Assembly (NCBI RefSeq): GCF_000463015.1
Contig: NC_022247.1
Span: forward strand, 1,612,001 to 1,676,000
DNA: 64,000 nucleotides
Direction of reading: 5' to 3'
DNA from: Variovorax paradoxus B4
GTDB taxonomy: Bacteria > Pseudomonadota > Gammaproteobacteria > Burkholderiales > Burkholderiaceae_C
This document shows, piece after piece, positions 1-8,843 of this stretch. Made by a program: the position numbers and the translations under genes. Every line of letters starts with the position of its first letter. Positions within the stretch are counted from its first letter, which is position 1. Below the pieces are notes generated by a model. That model worked only from the letters and a program-made list of their open reading frames with translations, did not search any database and was not told the origin of the DNA.

Positions 1-1
1 A

Positions 2-91
2 GCCGGCCTGCCGCCCGAACTGCACGCATTGATGCCACCCCAGGCGATCGAAGCGCTCGCCCAACATCCCACTCCCACGGCCAATGACTGA
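2..91 (+). CDS. rluC: C-terminal end of a probable 23S rRNA pseudouridine synthase (RluC-like), partial
   Basis: An open frame enters from the left edge and stops with TGA at 89-91. The visible tail reads as 29 residues, AGLPPELHALMPPQ followed by an AIEAL-type end. This resembles the C-terminus of RluC/RluD-family pseudouridine synthases, which modify uridines in 23S rRNA. No catalytic motif lies inside the window, so the call rests on the tail and on the common placement of rluC before a HAD phosphatase in Burkholderiales. The stop overlaps the next gene's ATG (84) by 8 bp, which suggests one transcript with translational coupling. Confidence 0.5.
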   Translation, partial: AGLPPELHALMPPQAIEALAQHPTPTAND

Positions 92-755
92 TTCCTCCAG
101 ACCCCTGCGCTTCGACCTGATCGCCTTCGATTGGGACGGCACCCTCTACGACTCCACGCGGCTCATCGTGCGCTGCATTCAGGCGGCCGTGATCGACGTC
201 GGCGGCGCCAAGCCGAGCGAGAACGACGCCGCATGGGTGATCGGCCTGGGCCTGGCCGAGGCCCTGGCGCGCGCCGCGCCCGATGTGCCGAAGGAAAAAT
301 ACGCCGAGCTCGGCGCGCGCTACCGCCATCACTACCTGCAGCACCAGGACGACCTCGTGCTGTTCGACGGCGTGCTGCAGATGATCGACGCCCTGCGCGC
401 GCGCGGCCACAAGCTCGCCGTGGCCACGGGCAAGTCGCGCCGCGGATTGAACGAGGCGCTGAAGTCGGTCGCGCTGCGCGACCGCTTCGACGCCTCGCGC
501 ACCGCCGACGAAACCTTCGGCAAGCCGCACCCGCGCATGCTGCTGGAGCTCATGGAGGAGCTCGAGGTTGCGCCCGAACGCACCCTGATGATCGGCGACA
601 CCACGCACGACCTGCAGCTGGCGCTCAATGCCGGCTGCGCGAGCGTGGGCGTGAGCTATGGCGCGCACGAGCCCGAGAGCTTCGACGAGCTGAAGCCGCT
701 GTTCGTCGCCCACACGGTGGCCAGCCTGGAGACATGGCTTCTGGACAACGCCTGA
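84..755 (+). CDS. HAD-superfamily (subfamily IA) hydrolase, phosphoglycolate phosphatase-like
   Basis: This 223-residue protein carries the four HAD motifs in order. Motif I is DWDGT with nucleophile and acid D16 and D18. Motif II is ATGKS (T115). The motif III lysine is K147 in FGKPHP. Motif IV is IGDTTHD (D172, D176). The helical cap lies between about residues 22 and 90. The family hydrolyses small phosphate esters in the cytoplasm, and Gph-type members remove 2-phosphoglycolate. The exact substrate cannot be read from sequence. The ATG at 84 overlaps the preceding stop, and a Rieske gene follows 10 bp downstream, so the genes are probably co-transcribed. Confidence 0.85.
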   Translation: MTDSSRPLRFDLIAFDWDGTLYDSTRLIVRCIQAAVIDVGGAKPSENDAAWVIGLGLAEALARAAPDVPKEKYAELGARYRHHYLQHQDDLVLFDGVLQMIDALRARGHKLAVATGKSRRGLNEALKSVALRDRFDASRTADETFGKPHPRMLLELMEELEVAPERTLMIGDTTHDLQLALNAGCASVGVSYGAHEPESFDELKPLFVAHTVASLETWLLDNA

Positions 756-765
756 AAATCGCGCC

Positions 766-1137
766 ATGAGCGATGAACAGTGCATTCCCCTGTGCAATGC
801 GGCGGACCTGGTCGAAGGCAGCCAGGCCGTCCCTTTCGATGTGGTCTACGGCGGAGAAACCTGCCGGGCCTTTGCGGTGCGCTTCGAAGGGCAGCCGCAT
901 GCCTACCTCAATCGATGCAGCCACGTGGCGATGGAGCTGGATTTCCAGCCCGACCGCTTCTTCGACGACAGCGGCCAATGGCTTCTCTGCGCCACCCACG
1001 GCGCGGTCTACCGGCCGGACACCGGCGAATGCGCCGGCGGCCCGTGCCGCGGCGGGCTCGTGAAGATCGCCCTCAGCGAACGTGACGGCGTGGTGCACTG
1101 GCATACTGCCTGGAACCTCCATCCCCTGATTTTTTGA
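766..1137 (+). CDS. small Rieske [2Fe-2S] ferredoxin-like protein
   Basis: This 123-residue protein is essentially one Rieske domain. The two cluster-binding boxes are CSH (C51, H53) and CATH (C75, H78), separated by 21 residues. There is no signal peptide or membrane anchor, so it should be a soluble cytoplasmic electron carrier or ferredoxin component like those of oxygenase systems. No oxygenase subunit lies nearby. It sits between a HAD phosphatase and sppA on one strand, an arrangement typical of Burkholderiales. Its redox partner is unknown. Confidence 0.85.
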   Translation: MSDEQCIPLCNAADLVEGSQAVPFDVVYGGETCRAFAVRFEGQPHAYLNRCSHVAMELDFQPDRFFDDSGQWLLCATHGAVYRPDTGECAGGPCRGGLVKIALSERDGVVHWHTAWNLHPLIF

Positions 1138-1139
1138 CA

Positions 1140-2183
1140 ATGACCGACCCGAACCGCACGGAACCCGAAGGTTTTGATCCTTTTGAGCCGGCCACTCCCA
1201 TTGCGTCCTCGCAGGGCGCGCCGAGAAACATGGCCAAAGATCCCACGCAGCGTCCCGGATGGGAGCGCGCAACGCTCGAGAAGCTCGCCTTTGCTTCGCT
1301 GAACGAGCAGAAGGCGGCGCGCCGCTGGAAGACCTTCACGCGTCTTTCGTGGCTCGCCTTCTTCATCTTCCTGGTCTGGCTTGCGATGTCGCGCAGTGCG
1401 CCGAGCGCGGCCAAGACCACGGCCCACACGGCGGTGGTCGAAATCAAGGGCGAGATCGCCAATGGCGGCGACGCCAGTGCGGAATTCGTGGTGGCGGCCA
1501 TGAAGACCGCGTTCGAGGACGAGGGTGCCAAGGGCATCGTGCTGCTCATCAATTCGCCCGGCGGAAGCCCCGTGCAGGCGGGCATCATCAGCGACGAGAT
1601 CAAGCGCCTGAAGGCCAAGCACAAGAAGCCGATCTACGCGGTGGTCGAGGAAACCTGCGCCTCGGCCGCGTACTACATTGCCGCCGCCACCGACAAGATC
1701 TTCGTCGACAAGGCCAGCATCGTCGGCAGCATCGGGGTGCTGATGGACGGCTTCGGCTTTACCGGCGTGATGGAAAAGGTCGGCGTCGAGCGCCGGCTGC
1801 TGACGGCCGGCGAGAACAAGGGCTTCCTCGATCCGTTCAGCCCGATGAGCGACGCGCAGCGCGCGCATGCCCAGGCCATGCTGAACCAGATCCACACGCA
1901 GTTCATCAACGTGGTGAAGAGCGGGCGCGGCGACCGGCTCAAGCTCGACACCCCGGGGCTTTTCAGCGGGCTTTTCTGGAGCGGCGAGCAGGCGGTTGAA
2001 TTCGGCCTGGCCGACCAGCTGGGCAATGTCGACTACGTGGCGCGCGAAGTCATCAAGGCCGAAGAGGTCACCGACTACACCCGGCGCGACAACGTGGCCG
2101 AGAAGCTTGCGAAGAAATTCGGCGCCGCGATGGGCAATGCCACCGTGCGCTCGCTGCAGTCCGCCACGCCGGCGCTGCGCTGA
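1140..2183 (+). CDS. sppA: signal peptide peptidase SppA-type S49 serine protease
   Basis: This 347-residue protein has a cytoplasmic N-terminus, one membrane segment at about residues 68-83 and an S49 protease domain. The nucleophile should be S175 in CASAAYY and the general-base lysine K227 in ENKGFLDPF. INSPGGSP at about 138-144 forms the crotonase-like oxyanion region. The length fits the short (SohB/36K) SppA type, which works as an oligomer, rather than the 67-kDa E. coli form. It digests remnant signal peptides in the inner membrane. I chose ATG 1140. A TTG at 1134 in frame would overlap the Rieske stop and is less likely. Confidence 0.9.
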   Translation: MTDPNRTEPEGFDPFEPATPIASSQGAPRNMAKDPTQRPGWERATLEKLAFASLNEQKAARRWKTFTRLSWLAFFIFLVWLAMSRSAPSAAKTTAHTAVVEIKGEIANGGDASAEFVVAAMKTAFEDEGAKGIVLLINSPGGSPVQAGIISDEIKRLKAKHKKPIYAVVEETCASAAYYIAAATDKIFVDKASIVGSIGVLMDGFGFTGVMEKVGVERRLLTAGENKGFLDPFSPMSDAQRAHAQAMLNQIHTQFINVVKSGRGDRLKLDTPGLFSGLFWSGEQAVEFGLADQLGNVDYVAREVIKAEEVTDYTRRDNVAEKLAKKFGAAMGNATVRSLQSATPALR

Positions 2184-2204
2184 GGCCGGCGGCAGGGCGG
2201 CGCG

Positions 2205-3359
2205 TCAGGCCCGGTTGCCGTCGTCGCCCGTGAAGCGGGCCGAGGCCGCCAGCGCCGCGGCGAAGGCCACGACCACATAGAGCGCGGCCGTCAGCGAACT
2301 GGCCCGCGCCAGCAGGCCGATCACCGCCGGGCCGGCCATGAACCCCAGGTAGGCCACGGCCGAGACGGCCGCAATGCCGGTTGCGGGTTCGACGCCGGGC
2401 ACGCGGGCCGCTGCGCCGAACAGGATCGGCACCACGTTCGCGAACCCGATGCCGACGCCGGCAAAGCCGATCAGCGCGAGCCAGGGCAGCTCGGTCAGCA
2501 GCACCAGCGTCATGGCCGCCGCCGCAAGAATGCCGCTGCCGCGCAGCAGCGCAGCCGGCGAGAAGCGCGCGCGCAGGGTGTCGCCACCGAAACGCGCGGC
2601 CGCCATGGCCGCGGAGAAGCTCGCGTAGGCGAGCGCGGCCTGCTCTTGCGGGCTGCCGAGTTCCTGCTGCATGTAGAGCACGCTCCAGTCGTAGATGGCG
2701 CCCTCGGCAATCAGGCCCAGCGCGGCGAGCACGCCAAGCACTGCCAGCATGCCGCGGGGCAGCCGGAACCGATGGTCCGCCGGGGCCGCATCGCTTGCGA
2801 TGGGCGGCCTGGGCAGCATGTGCATCGAGGAGAAGGCGACGACCAGCACCATCGCCGCCGCAACCCACAGCAGATGCGCCTGCGCCCCGAGGCCGGCTGC
2901 CAGCGCTGCGCTGCCGCTCGCCGCCCCGGCCATGCCGCCCAGGCTGAACATGCCGTGCATGCCGCTCATCAGGGGCTTGCCGCCGTGCAGCTCGAGCTGC
3001 GCCGCCTCGGTGTTGATGGCCACGTCGAACACGCTGGTCACAAGGCCGAATGCCGCCAGCAATGCCAGCAGGAAAAGGTAGCCCGGCATCGCGATCAAGC
3101 CGGCAAGCAGCAAGGCGTAGACGCAGCCGCAGAGCGCGGCCATGCGCCGGGGGCCGTGGCGGCCGATCCAGCGACCGGCGCGGGTCAGCCCGAACATCGC
3201 GCCAGCGCCGGCCGCGAGCAGGGCCAGCCCGAGCTGGGCTTCGTCGATGCCGTAGTGCGCCTTGACCGTCGGAACATGGACGCCCCAGGTCGCAAAGATG
3301 AAACCGGACGAAAAGAACTGCGCGCGCGAGGCCCAGCGCGTGCCGGCGGTCACCACCAT
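2205..3359 (-). CDS. MFS transporter (YbjJ-like)
   Basis: This 384-residue, very hydrophobic protein has a pattern consistent with 12 transmembrane helices. The loop between helices 2 and 3 reads GRWIGRHGPRRM, a form of the MFS motif A. The N-terminal stretch (FFSSGFIFATWGVHVP) resembles the YbjJ branch of the major facilitator superfamily. The substrate cannot be inferred. It follows the upstream methyltransferase gene on the same strand after only 2 bp, so the two are probably co-transcribed. Its 3' end faces that of sppA across 21 bp with no obvious terminator. Confidence 0.85.
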   Translation of the reverse strand: MVVTAGTRWASRAQFFSSGFIFATWGVHVPTVKAHYGIDEAQLGLALLAAGAGAMFGLTRAGRWIGRHGPRRMAALCGCVYALLLAGLIAMPGYLFLLALLAAFGLVTSVFDVAINTEAAQLELHGGKPLMSGMHGMFSLGGMAGAASGSAALAAGLGAQAHLLWVAAAMVLVVAFSSMHMLPRPPIASDAAPADHRFRLPRGMLAVLGVLAALGLIAEGAIYDWSVLYMQQELGSPQEQAALAYASFSAAMAAARFGGDTLRARFSPAALLRGSGILAAAAMTLVLLTELPWLALIGFAGVGIGFANVVPILFGAAARVPGVEPATGIAAVSAVAYLGFMAGPAVIGLLARASSLTAALYVVVAFAAALAASARFTGDDGNRA

Positions 3360-3361
3360 CG

Positions 3362-4126
3362 TCAGCGCCCGATCGCGAACACGGCAGGCAGGCGTTCGTC
3401 CGAAGTCCCCTGCGGCGCCTTGGCGCGCCAGGATTTCACGGTTTCGCTGCGCACATGGGCGCTGGCGAGCGTGAGGCCGCGTGCCACCGCGAGCCGGGTG
3501 TTGTGCTGCAGCGTTTGCACCAGCGCCTGAAGCAGCGCGGCGTTGCGGTAGGGCGTTTCGATGAACAGCTGCGTCTGGCCCGTCTTGAGCGCCAGCGCCT
3601 CGAGTTCCCGGATGCGCACCTGGCGCTCGCCGGCATCCTGCGGCAGGTAGCCGACGAAGGCGAAGTTCTGGCCGTTGAGGCCGCTCGCCGCCAGTGCCAG
3701 CAGCAGGGATACGGGGCCGGTGAGCGGCACCACGGCAATGCCAAGGTCATGCGCGGCGCGCGCCACCGAGGAGCCGGGATCGGCCACCGCCGGCATGCCC
3801 GCTTCGCTCAGCAGGCCGATGTCGCGGCCTTCCAGCGCAGCGGCCAGAAGAGGGCGAGCGTCGAACTGGCCTGCGTGATCGCCCTTCTTGTGCACCTCGC
3901 GCGGCAGTTCCCGGATGTCCTGCGCCTGCAGCGGCGCAGCCAGCGGAACGATCGCGTCGATCCGCTTCAGATAGGCGCGGGCCGACTTGGCGTTCTCGCA
4001 GATCCAGTGGGTGATTCCGGCGGCGGCCTGGAGCGTGCCCAGAGGCAGGGCATCCTGCAGCGGCGCCTGGGTGTCGCAGCCGAAGTCGAGTGGCGCGGGA
4101 ACGAGGTAGAGCTTGCCGTAGGTCAC
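3362..4126 (-). CDS. SAM-dependent methyltransferase of the tetrapyrrole methylase fold (RsmI-related)
   Basis: This 254-residue protein contains LSEAGMPAVADPG, the family signature related to the DAGTPxISDPG loop of RsmI and of uroporphyrinogen methylases. It is followed by LTGPVSLLLALAASG and FVGYLP. RsmI methylates C1402 of 16S rRNA. This protein lacks the usual RsmI N-terminus and is probably a paralogue of unknown target. It starts with GTG at 4126. That start overlaps the maf stop by 4 bp (GTGA), pointing to translational coupling. The MFS gene follows directly. Confidence 0.8.
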   Translation of the reverse strand: MTYGKLYLVPAPLDFGCDTQAPLQDALPLGTLQAAAGITHWICENAKSARAYLKRIDAIVPLAAPLQAQDIRELPREVHKKGDHAGQFDARPLLAAALEGRDIGLLSEAGMPAVADPGSSVARAAHDLGIAVVPLTGPVSLLLALAASGLNGQNFAFVGYLPQDAGERQVRIRELEALALKTGQTQLFIETPYRNAALLQALVQTLQHNTRLAVARGLTLASAHVRSETVKSWRAKAPQGTSDERLPAVFAIGR

Positions 4127-4704
4127 AGAAGTTCGACCCCCGCGGCGCGCAGCATCCGGCAGGTGCGGATCAAGGGGAGGCCGACGAGGGCCGTCGGGTC
4201 GTCGCTGTCGATCGCGTTCAGCAATGCGATCCCGAGGCCTTCGCTTTTGGCGCTGCCCGCGCAGTCATAGGGCTGCTCGGCCTGCAGGTACTGCTCGATG
4301 GCTGCGTCGCTGAGTTCGCGGAACACCACCCGGACCGGCGCCAGGTCGCGCTGGACGAAGCCGGTGGCCTGGCAGACAACGGCCACCGCGGTCTGAAACA
4401 CCAGTGTCTGGCCGCGCATCCTGCGCAATTGGGCCGTGGCGCGCGCGTGGTCGCCGGGCTTGCCGAGCGCCTCGCCGGCAAGGTCGGCCACCTGGTCCGA
4501 GCCGATGACCACGGCCTCGGGAAAGCGGGCAGCAACGGCGCGGGCCTTTTCGAGCGCCAGCCGCTCGGCCAGCTCGCGCGGCGTTTCGCCGTCCAGCGCC
4601 GTTTCGTCGACATCAGGGGGCTGTACATCGAAGGGCAGATGCAGTCGGTTCAGCAGTTCGCGGCGGTAGCGCGAGGTCGAGGCGAGGATCAAGGGGCGTT
4701 GCAT
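4123..4704 (-). CDS. yceF: Maf family nucleotide pyrophosphatase, YceF type
   Basis: This 193-residue protein begins MQRPLILASTSRYRRELL, the Maf N-terminal signature. DVDETALDGETPRELA and IGSDQVA (D70, probable catalytic base) follow. Maf proteins hydrolyse non-canonical nucleoside triphosphates, and the YceF branch prefers m7GTP. The gene lies divergently from yceD, mirroring the yceF-yceD-rpmF neighbourhood of E. coli. I chose ATG 4704 because the signature starts there. An in-frame upstream start at 4731 adds only non-conserved residues. Confidence 0.88.
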   Translation of the reverse strand: MQRPLILASTSRYRRELLNRLHLPFDVQPPDVDETALDGETPRELAERLALEKARAVAARFPEAVVIGSDQVADLAGEALGKPGDHARATAQLRRMRGQTLVFQTAVAVVCQATGFVQRDLAPVRVVFRELSDAAIEQYLQAEQPYDCAGSAKSEGLGIALLNAIDSDDPTALVGLPLIRTCRMLRAAGVELL

Positions 4705-4787
4705 GGGCCAGATTGTGCGGGAGCTGCGCAAAACCCTCAGGCATGCATCCGGGGCGGTGAAGCGGCGGGCACGCTAGACTGGCGCGG

Positions 4788-5345
4788 ATGAAGAGAGAAT
4801 TTGCCCCCCAACGGCTCGACGTGGCCGGTTTTGCCGCCGCTGCCGCCACCCTGGACGCCACCGACCCGGTTCCCAACTATGTGCGCCTTGCCGCCGAACT
4901 GGCGGCCCCGGCGCCCGATGCCGTGGTCCGCTGGGCGGCGACGGGCGAAGAGCGCCCGGGCGCCGACGGCAAGGCCGTGCCCTGGCTGCATCTGGAAGCC
5001 GAAGCGACCGTGCCGCTGACCTGCCAGCGCTGCCTGACGCCAGTCGAGACGCCGCTGGTGGTGGACCGCTGGTTCCGCTTCGTCGGCGACGAGGCGACGG
5101 CGGAGGCCGAAGACGAGGAATCCGAGGAGGACCTGCTCGTCGTGAGCCGGGATTTCGACCTGCCAGCCCTGATCGAGGACGAGCTCCTGATGGAGATTCC
5201 CGTCATGCCCGTGCACGAGGTCTGCCCGGTACCGGTCCGGCTCTCGTCCAGCGACGAAGACTTCCAGGCGGCCGAAGAAGCCAAGCCGAACCCCTTCGCG
5301 GTGCTCGGGGCGTTGCGTTCGCGCAAGCCGGAAGTGGGCAAGTAG
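4788..5345 (+). CDS. yceD: YceD/DUF177 family protein, 23S rRNA accumulation factor
   Basis: This 185-residue protein contains [14 protein letters not shown] (C79, C82) and a later VHEVCPV (C146), the conserved cysteine region of DUF177. An acidic stretch (about 107-115, EDEESEED) and the C-terminal [10 protein letters not shown] are also typical. Homologues are needed for normal 23S rRNA levels, and the gene almost always precedes rpmF, as here. It is soluble, with no membrane segment. It is transcribed divergently from maf across 83 bp. Confidence 0.9.
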   Translation: MKREFAPQRLDVAGFAAAAATLDATDPVPNYVRLAAELAAPAPDAVVRWAATGEERPGADGKAVPWLHLEAEATVPLTCQRCLTPVETPLVVDRWFRFVGDEATAEAEDEESEEDLLVVSRDFDLPALIEDELLMEIPVMPVHEVCPVPVRLSSSDEDFQAAEEAKPNPFAVLGALRSRKPEVGK

Positions 5346-5362
5346 CCCTTTTCCGCCGCCTG

Positions 5363-5371
5363 GGCTATAAT
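5363..5371 (+). promoter_or_regulatory. candidate -10 element upstream of rpmF
   Basis: GGCTATAAT contains a perfect TATAAT (5366-5371), 120 bp before the rpmF start. No good -35 hexamer lies at 16-18 bp. The same GGCTAWAAT string occurs before acpP and lysS. This would allow L32 and the downstream lipid genes to be transcribed independently of yceD. Sequence evidence only. Confidence 0.4.
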
Positions 5372-5491
5372 CATGGGCTTCGCGCGCGCCGCCGTGAGCA
5401 GCAAGACAGACAAGGGCATTCCATGCATGCTCCTGAATTGCCACCGCAAGAGAGCGCATCCAATCACTCACCTAACAGTCCAGGAGCCATC

Positions 5492-5674
5492 ATGGCCGTC
5501 CAGCAAAACAAGAAGTCGCCTTCCAAGCGCGGCATGCACCGTTCCCACAATGCGCTGGTCGTGCCCGGCATTGCCGTTGAGCCGACCACCGGCGAAACGC
5601 ACCTGCGCCACCACATCAGCCCGAACGGTTTCTACCGTGGCCGCCAGGTGCTCAAGAACAAGTCCGAAGCCTGA
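5492..5674 (+). CDS. rpmF: 50S ribosomal protein L32
   Basis: This 60-residue basic protein begins [20 protein letters not shown], the conserved L32 N-terminus, and ends [11 protein letters not shown]. It lacks the four zinc-ribbon cysteines, so it is the zinc-independent form. The start ATG 5492 follows an AGGAG ribosome binding site at 5482-5486. An in-frame ATG at 5423 would add residues not found in L32. It sits between yceD and plsX, the standard order that couples ribosome and phospholipid gene expression. A hairpin with a T-rich tail follows before plsX. Confidence 0.97.
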   Translation: MAVQQNKKSPSKRGMHRSHNALVVPGIAVEPTTGETHLRHHISPNGFYRGRQVLKNKSEA

Positions 5675-5692
5675 TCTCGCATCCCAAGGCCG

Positions 5693-5734
5693 AGGCCCGA
5701 AGCTACTTTTGCCGTAGCGTCGGGCCTTTGTTTT
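5693..5734 (+). terminator. terminator-like hairpin ending just before the plsX start
   Basis: AGGCCCGAAGCTAC (5693-5706) pairs with GTAGCGTCGGGCCT (5714-5727). The arms are 14 bp with one mismatch and a 7-nt loop, followed by TTGTTTT. This has the shape of an intrinsic terminator. It ends 1 bp before the plsX ATG (5736), so it occupies the space where a ribosome binding site would lie. It may attenuate plsX transcription, block ribosome loading or act as a processing site. Confidence 0.7.
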
Positions 5735-5735
5735 G

Positions 5736-6833
5736 ATGGCTACGCCTTCCTCCCCCGAATTCACCGCTGCGCCTTCCGCAATCACGCTCGCCGTGGATTG
5801 CATGGGAGGCGACCATGGGCCGCGCGTCACGCTTGCGGCCTGCCGCGCGTTTCTCGAGCGGCACAGCGAAGCCTCGTTGTTGCTGGTCGGTGCGCCGGCT
5901 GCATTGGCGGGGTTCGCCGCGCATCCGCGTGCCCGCATCGTCGCTGCCAGCGAAGTGGTGGGCATGGACGATCCGGTGGAAATTGCCCTGCGCAAGAAGA
6001 AAGACTCTTCGATGCGTGTCGCGATCCAGCAGGTCAAGGATGGCGCCGCCCAGGCGGCCATTTCCGCCGGCAATACGGGCGCCCTGATGGCCATTGCCCG
6101 CTATCTGCTCAAGACGCTCGACGGCATCGACCGTCCCGCCATCGCGCCCCAGCTTCCCAATGCCAAGGGCGGCGCCACCACGGTGCTCGACCTTGGGGCC
6201 AACGTCGACTGCGATGCGGAAGACCTGCTCCAGTTCGCCGTGCTCGGCTCCGCGCTCGTTTCTGCCCTGACAGGTAACGAAGCGCCTTCGGTCGGCCTGC
6301 TCAATATTGGTGAAGAAGCCATCAAGGGCAGCGAAACGATCAAAAAGGCAAGCCAACTGCTGCGTACGGCCGCCAACTCCAAGGATCTGAACTTCTACGG
6401 CAACGTGGAAGGTAACGACATTTTCAAGGGCACGACAGATATCGTCGTCTGTGACGGTTTCGTCGGAAACGTCGCGTTGAAGGCCAGCGAAGGCGTGGCC
6501 TCGATGATCGGCGAGTTCATCCGGGTCGAATTCTCGCGAAACATTTTCACGAAAGCGGCGGCAATTGTTGCTTATCCGGTTCTAAAAGCGTTTAAAAGCC
6601 GTCTGGACCATCGTCGGTACAACGGTGCGGCGTTGCTGGGCCTGCGCGGCCTGGTTTTCAAGAGCCATGGTTCGGCCGACGAAGTGGCTTTCGGACATGC
6701 GCTGGATCGCGCTTATGATGCCGCTCGCAACAACCTGCTCGATCGCGTGCGGGCCCGCATTGCTCACGCCGCGCCTTTGCTCGCGCGGCAGGAGCCCGCG
6801 GTGCCAGCTGACGCGACGGCCCTTCACGTTTGA
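5736..6833 (+). CDS. plsX: phosphate acyltransferase PlsX
   Basis: This 365-residue protein contains [14 protein letters not shown] near residues 16-29, the PlsX signature, and the later [11 protein letters not shown] and ILNIGEE-type motifs. PlsX converts acyl-ACP and phosphate to acyl-phosphate, the donor for PlsY in glycerophospholipid synthesis. It is a peripheral membrane or cytosolic enzyme. ATG 5736 is used, although no Shine-Dalgarno precedes it because a hairpin fills that region. Its TGA overlaps the fabH ATG by one base (TGATG), indicating tight coupling to fatty acid initiation. Confidence 0.95.
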   Translation: MATPSSPEFTAAPSAITLAVDCMGGDHGPRVTLAACRAFLERHSEASLLLVGAPAALAGFAAHPRARIVAASEVVGMDDPVEIALRKKKDSSMRVAIQQVKDGAAQAAISAGNTGALMAIARYLLKTLDGIDRPAIAPQLPNAKGGATTVLDLGANVDCDAEDLLQFAVLGSALVSALTGNEAPSVGLLNIGEEAIKGSETIKKASQLLRTAANSKDLNFYGNVEGNDIFKGTTDIVVCDGFVGNVALKASEGVASMIGEFIRVEFSRNIFTKAAAIVAYPVLKAFKSRLDHRRYNGAALLGLRGLVFKSHGSADEVAFGHALDRAYDAARNNLLDRVRARIAHAAPLLARQEPAVPADATALHV

Positions 6834-7810
6834 TGAGCCCTTATTCACGCATCACCGGCACCGGCAGCTATCTGCCCCCGCGCCGGGTGACCAATGACGA
6901 TCTTGCCAAGGAATTGGCATCGCGCGGCATCGAAACCTCGAACCAATGGATCGTCGAGCGTACCGGCATCCATGCGCGCCACTTCGCGGCGCCCGAGGTC
7001 ACGAGCAGCGATCTCGGCCTCGAGGCCGCCAGGCACGCACTCGAAGCCGCGGGCCGCAAGGCGGAAGACATCGACCTGATCATCGTCGCGACCTCGACGC
7101 CCGACATGGTGTTTCCGTCGTCGGCGGCCATTCTTCAGAACAAGCTCGGCGTGGCTGGCTGCCCGGCCTTCGACCTCCAGGCGGTCTGCAGCGGCTTTGT
7201 GTACGCGCTGACCGTGGCCGACGCCATGATTCGCACCGGCAGCGCGCGCTGTGCGCTGGTGGTCGGTGCCGAGGTGTTCTCGCGCATTCTCGATTTCAAC
7301 GACCGCACCACCTGCGTGCTGTTCGGCGACGGCGCCGGCGCCGTGGTGCTCGAGGCCAGCGAGGAGCCGGGCATCCTGGCGAGCGACCTGCATGCGGACG
7401 GCAAGCACGTCGGCATTCTTTGCGTGCCCGGCCACGTCTCCGGCGGCAATGTGCTGGGCACACCCCTGCTGCACATGGATGGGCAGGCCGTGTTCAAGCT
7501 GGCGGTGCGCGTGCTCGAGGATGCCGCCCGCGCCACGCTTGCGAAGGCAGGCAAGACCGAGGCCGACATCGACTGGCTCATTCCGCACCAGGCCAACATC
7601 CGCATCATGGAAGGCACGGCCAGGAAGCTGAAGCTTCCGCACGAGAAGCTCATCGTCACGGTCAACGAGCATGGCAACACCTCGGCCGCCTCGATTCCGC
7701 TGGCGCTCGACGAGGCCGTGCGGTCCGGCAAGGTGAAGAAGGGCGAAACCGTCATGCTGGAAGGCGTGGGCGGCGGCTTCACCTGGGGCGCGGTGCTATT
7801 GAATCTGTAG
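6833..7810 (+). CDS. fabH: beta-ketoacyl-ACP synthase III
   Basis: This 325-residue enzyme has the Cys-His-Asn triad at C119 ([11 protein letters not shown]), H252 (PHQANIRI) and N282 ([10 protein letters not shown]). It condenses acetyl-CoA with malonyl-ACP to start fatty acid synthesis. The C-terminal [13 protein letters not shown] is typical. ATG 6833 overlaps the plsX stop by one base. An in-frame TTG at 6830 adds a single residue and is less likely. fabD follows after 52 bp. Confidence 0.97.
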   Translation: MSPYSRITGTGSYLPPRRVTNDDLAKELASRGIETSNQWIVERTGIHARHFAAPEVTSSDLGLEAARHALEAAGRKAEDIDLIIVATSTPDMVFPSSAAILQNKLGVAGCPAFDLQAVCSGFVYALTVADAMIRTGSARCALVVGAEVFSRILDFNDRTTCVLFGDGAGAVVLEASEEPGILASDLHADGKHVGILCVPGHVSGGNVLGTPLLHMDGQAVFKLAVRVLEDAARATLAKAGKTEADIDWLIPHQANIRIMEGTARKLKLPHEKLIVTVNEHGNTSAASIPLALDEAVRSGKVKKGETVMLEGVGGGFTWGAVLLNL

Positions 7811-7862
7811 CGCACGGCGATGCCCTTCCGGGCTGCGATGCGACACGACGCTTTTGATAAAA

Positions 7863-8816
7863 ATGAAATCCTTTGCTTTTGTCTTCCCGGGTCAGGGCTC
7901 CCAGGCCGTCGGCATGCTCGATGCCTGGGGCGATCACCCGGCCGTGGCCGAAACCCTGCGCGAAGCCTCCGAGGCGCTGGGCGAAGACATCGGCGGGCTG
8001 ATCAGGAACGGCCCGAAGGAAGAGCTGGCGCTGACCACCAACACCCAGCCGGTGATGCTGGTGGCCGGCGTTGCCGCCTGGCGCGCCTGGCTGGCCGAAG
8101 GCGGGGCCACCCCTTCGGTGGTGGCGGGGCATTCGCTGGGTGAATATTCGGCGCTGGTTGCGTCGGGCGTGCTGACGCTCGCGCAGGCTGCGCCGCTGGT
8201 GCGCTTTCGGGCGCAGGCCATGCAGCAGGCAGTGCCGGTCGGCGTCGGTGCCATGGCGGCGGTGCTGGGAATGGACTCCGGCAAGGTGGTGGCCGGCTGC
8301 GCGGAAGCCACGGCGTCCTTCGGTGCGGGCAGCGCCGAGATCGTCGAGGCGGTGAATTTCAACGATCCGATGCAGACCGTGATCGCGGGCAGCAAGGCGG
8401 CCGTCGACAAGGCCTGCGAGCTGCTCAAGGCCGGTGGTGCCAAGCGCGCGCTGCTGTTGCCGGTGTCGGCGCCGTTCCATTCGAGCCTGATGAAGCCTGC
8501 AGCCGAGGCACTGCGCGAAAAGCTCGCCACCCTCACGCTCGCTGCGCCGCAGATACCGGTGCTGAACAACATCGACGTGGCCGTCGAGACCGATCCCGCG
8601 CGCATCCGCGACGCCCTCGTGCGCCAGGCCGCCGGCCCGGTTCGCTGGGTCGAGAGCGTGCAGGCCTTGAAACTGCGCGGCGTAGCCTCCATCATCGAGT
8701 GCGGGCCGGGCAAGGTGCTGGCCGGCATGGTCAAGCGCATCGCCCCCGAGCTGGAAGCCGCGTCGGTGTACGACCCGGCGACGCTCGCGGACACCCGACA
8801 ATCGCTCGCCGGCTGA
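7863..8816 (+). CDS. fabD: malonyl-CoA:ACP transacylase
   Basis: This 317-residue protein begins MKSFAFVFPGQGSQ, the FabD signature. The nucleophile is S91 in GHSLGEYSAL and the catalytic histidine H206 in PVSAPFHSSLM. It moves malonyl from CoA to ACP for chain elongation. ATG 7863 puts the signature at the N-terminus. The 52-bp gap after fabH holds nothing distinctive. fabG follows after 27 bp. Confidence 0.97.
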   Translation: MKSFAFVFPGQGSQAVGMLDAWGDHPAVAETLREASEALGEDIGGLIRNGPKEELALTTNTQPVMLVAGVAAWRAWLAEGGATPSVVAGHSLGEYSALVASGVLTLAQAAPLVRFRAQAMQQAVPVGVGAMAAVLGMDSGKVVAGCAEATASFGAGSAEIVEAVNFNDPMQTVIAGSKAAVDKACELLKAGGAKRALLLPVSAPFHSSLMKPAAEALREKLATLTLAAPQIPVLNNIDVAVETDPARIRDALVRQAAGPVRWVESVQALKLRGVASIIECGPGKVLAGMVKRIAPELEAASVYDPATLADTRQSLAG

Positions 8817-8843
8817 ACGGCGCAGGCCCCGGACACTTCTTTT

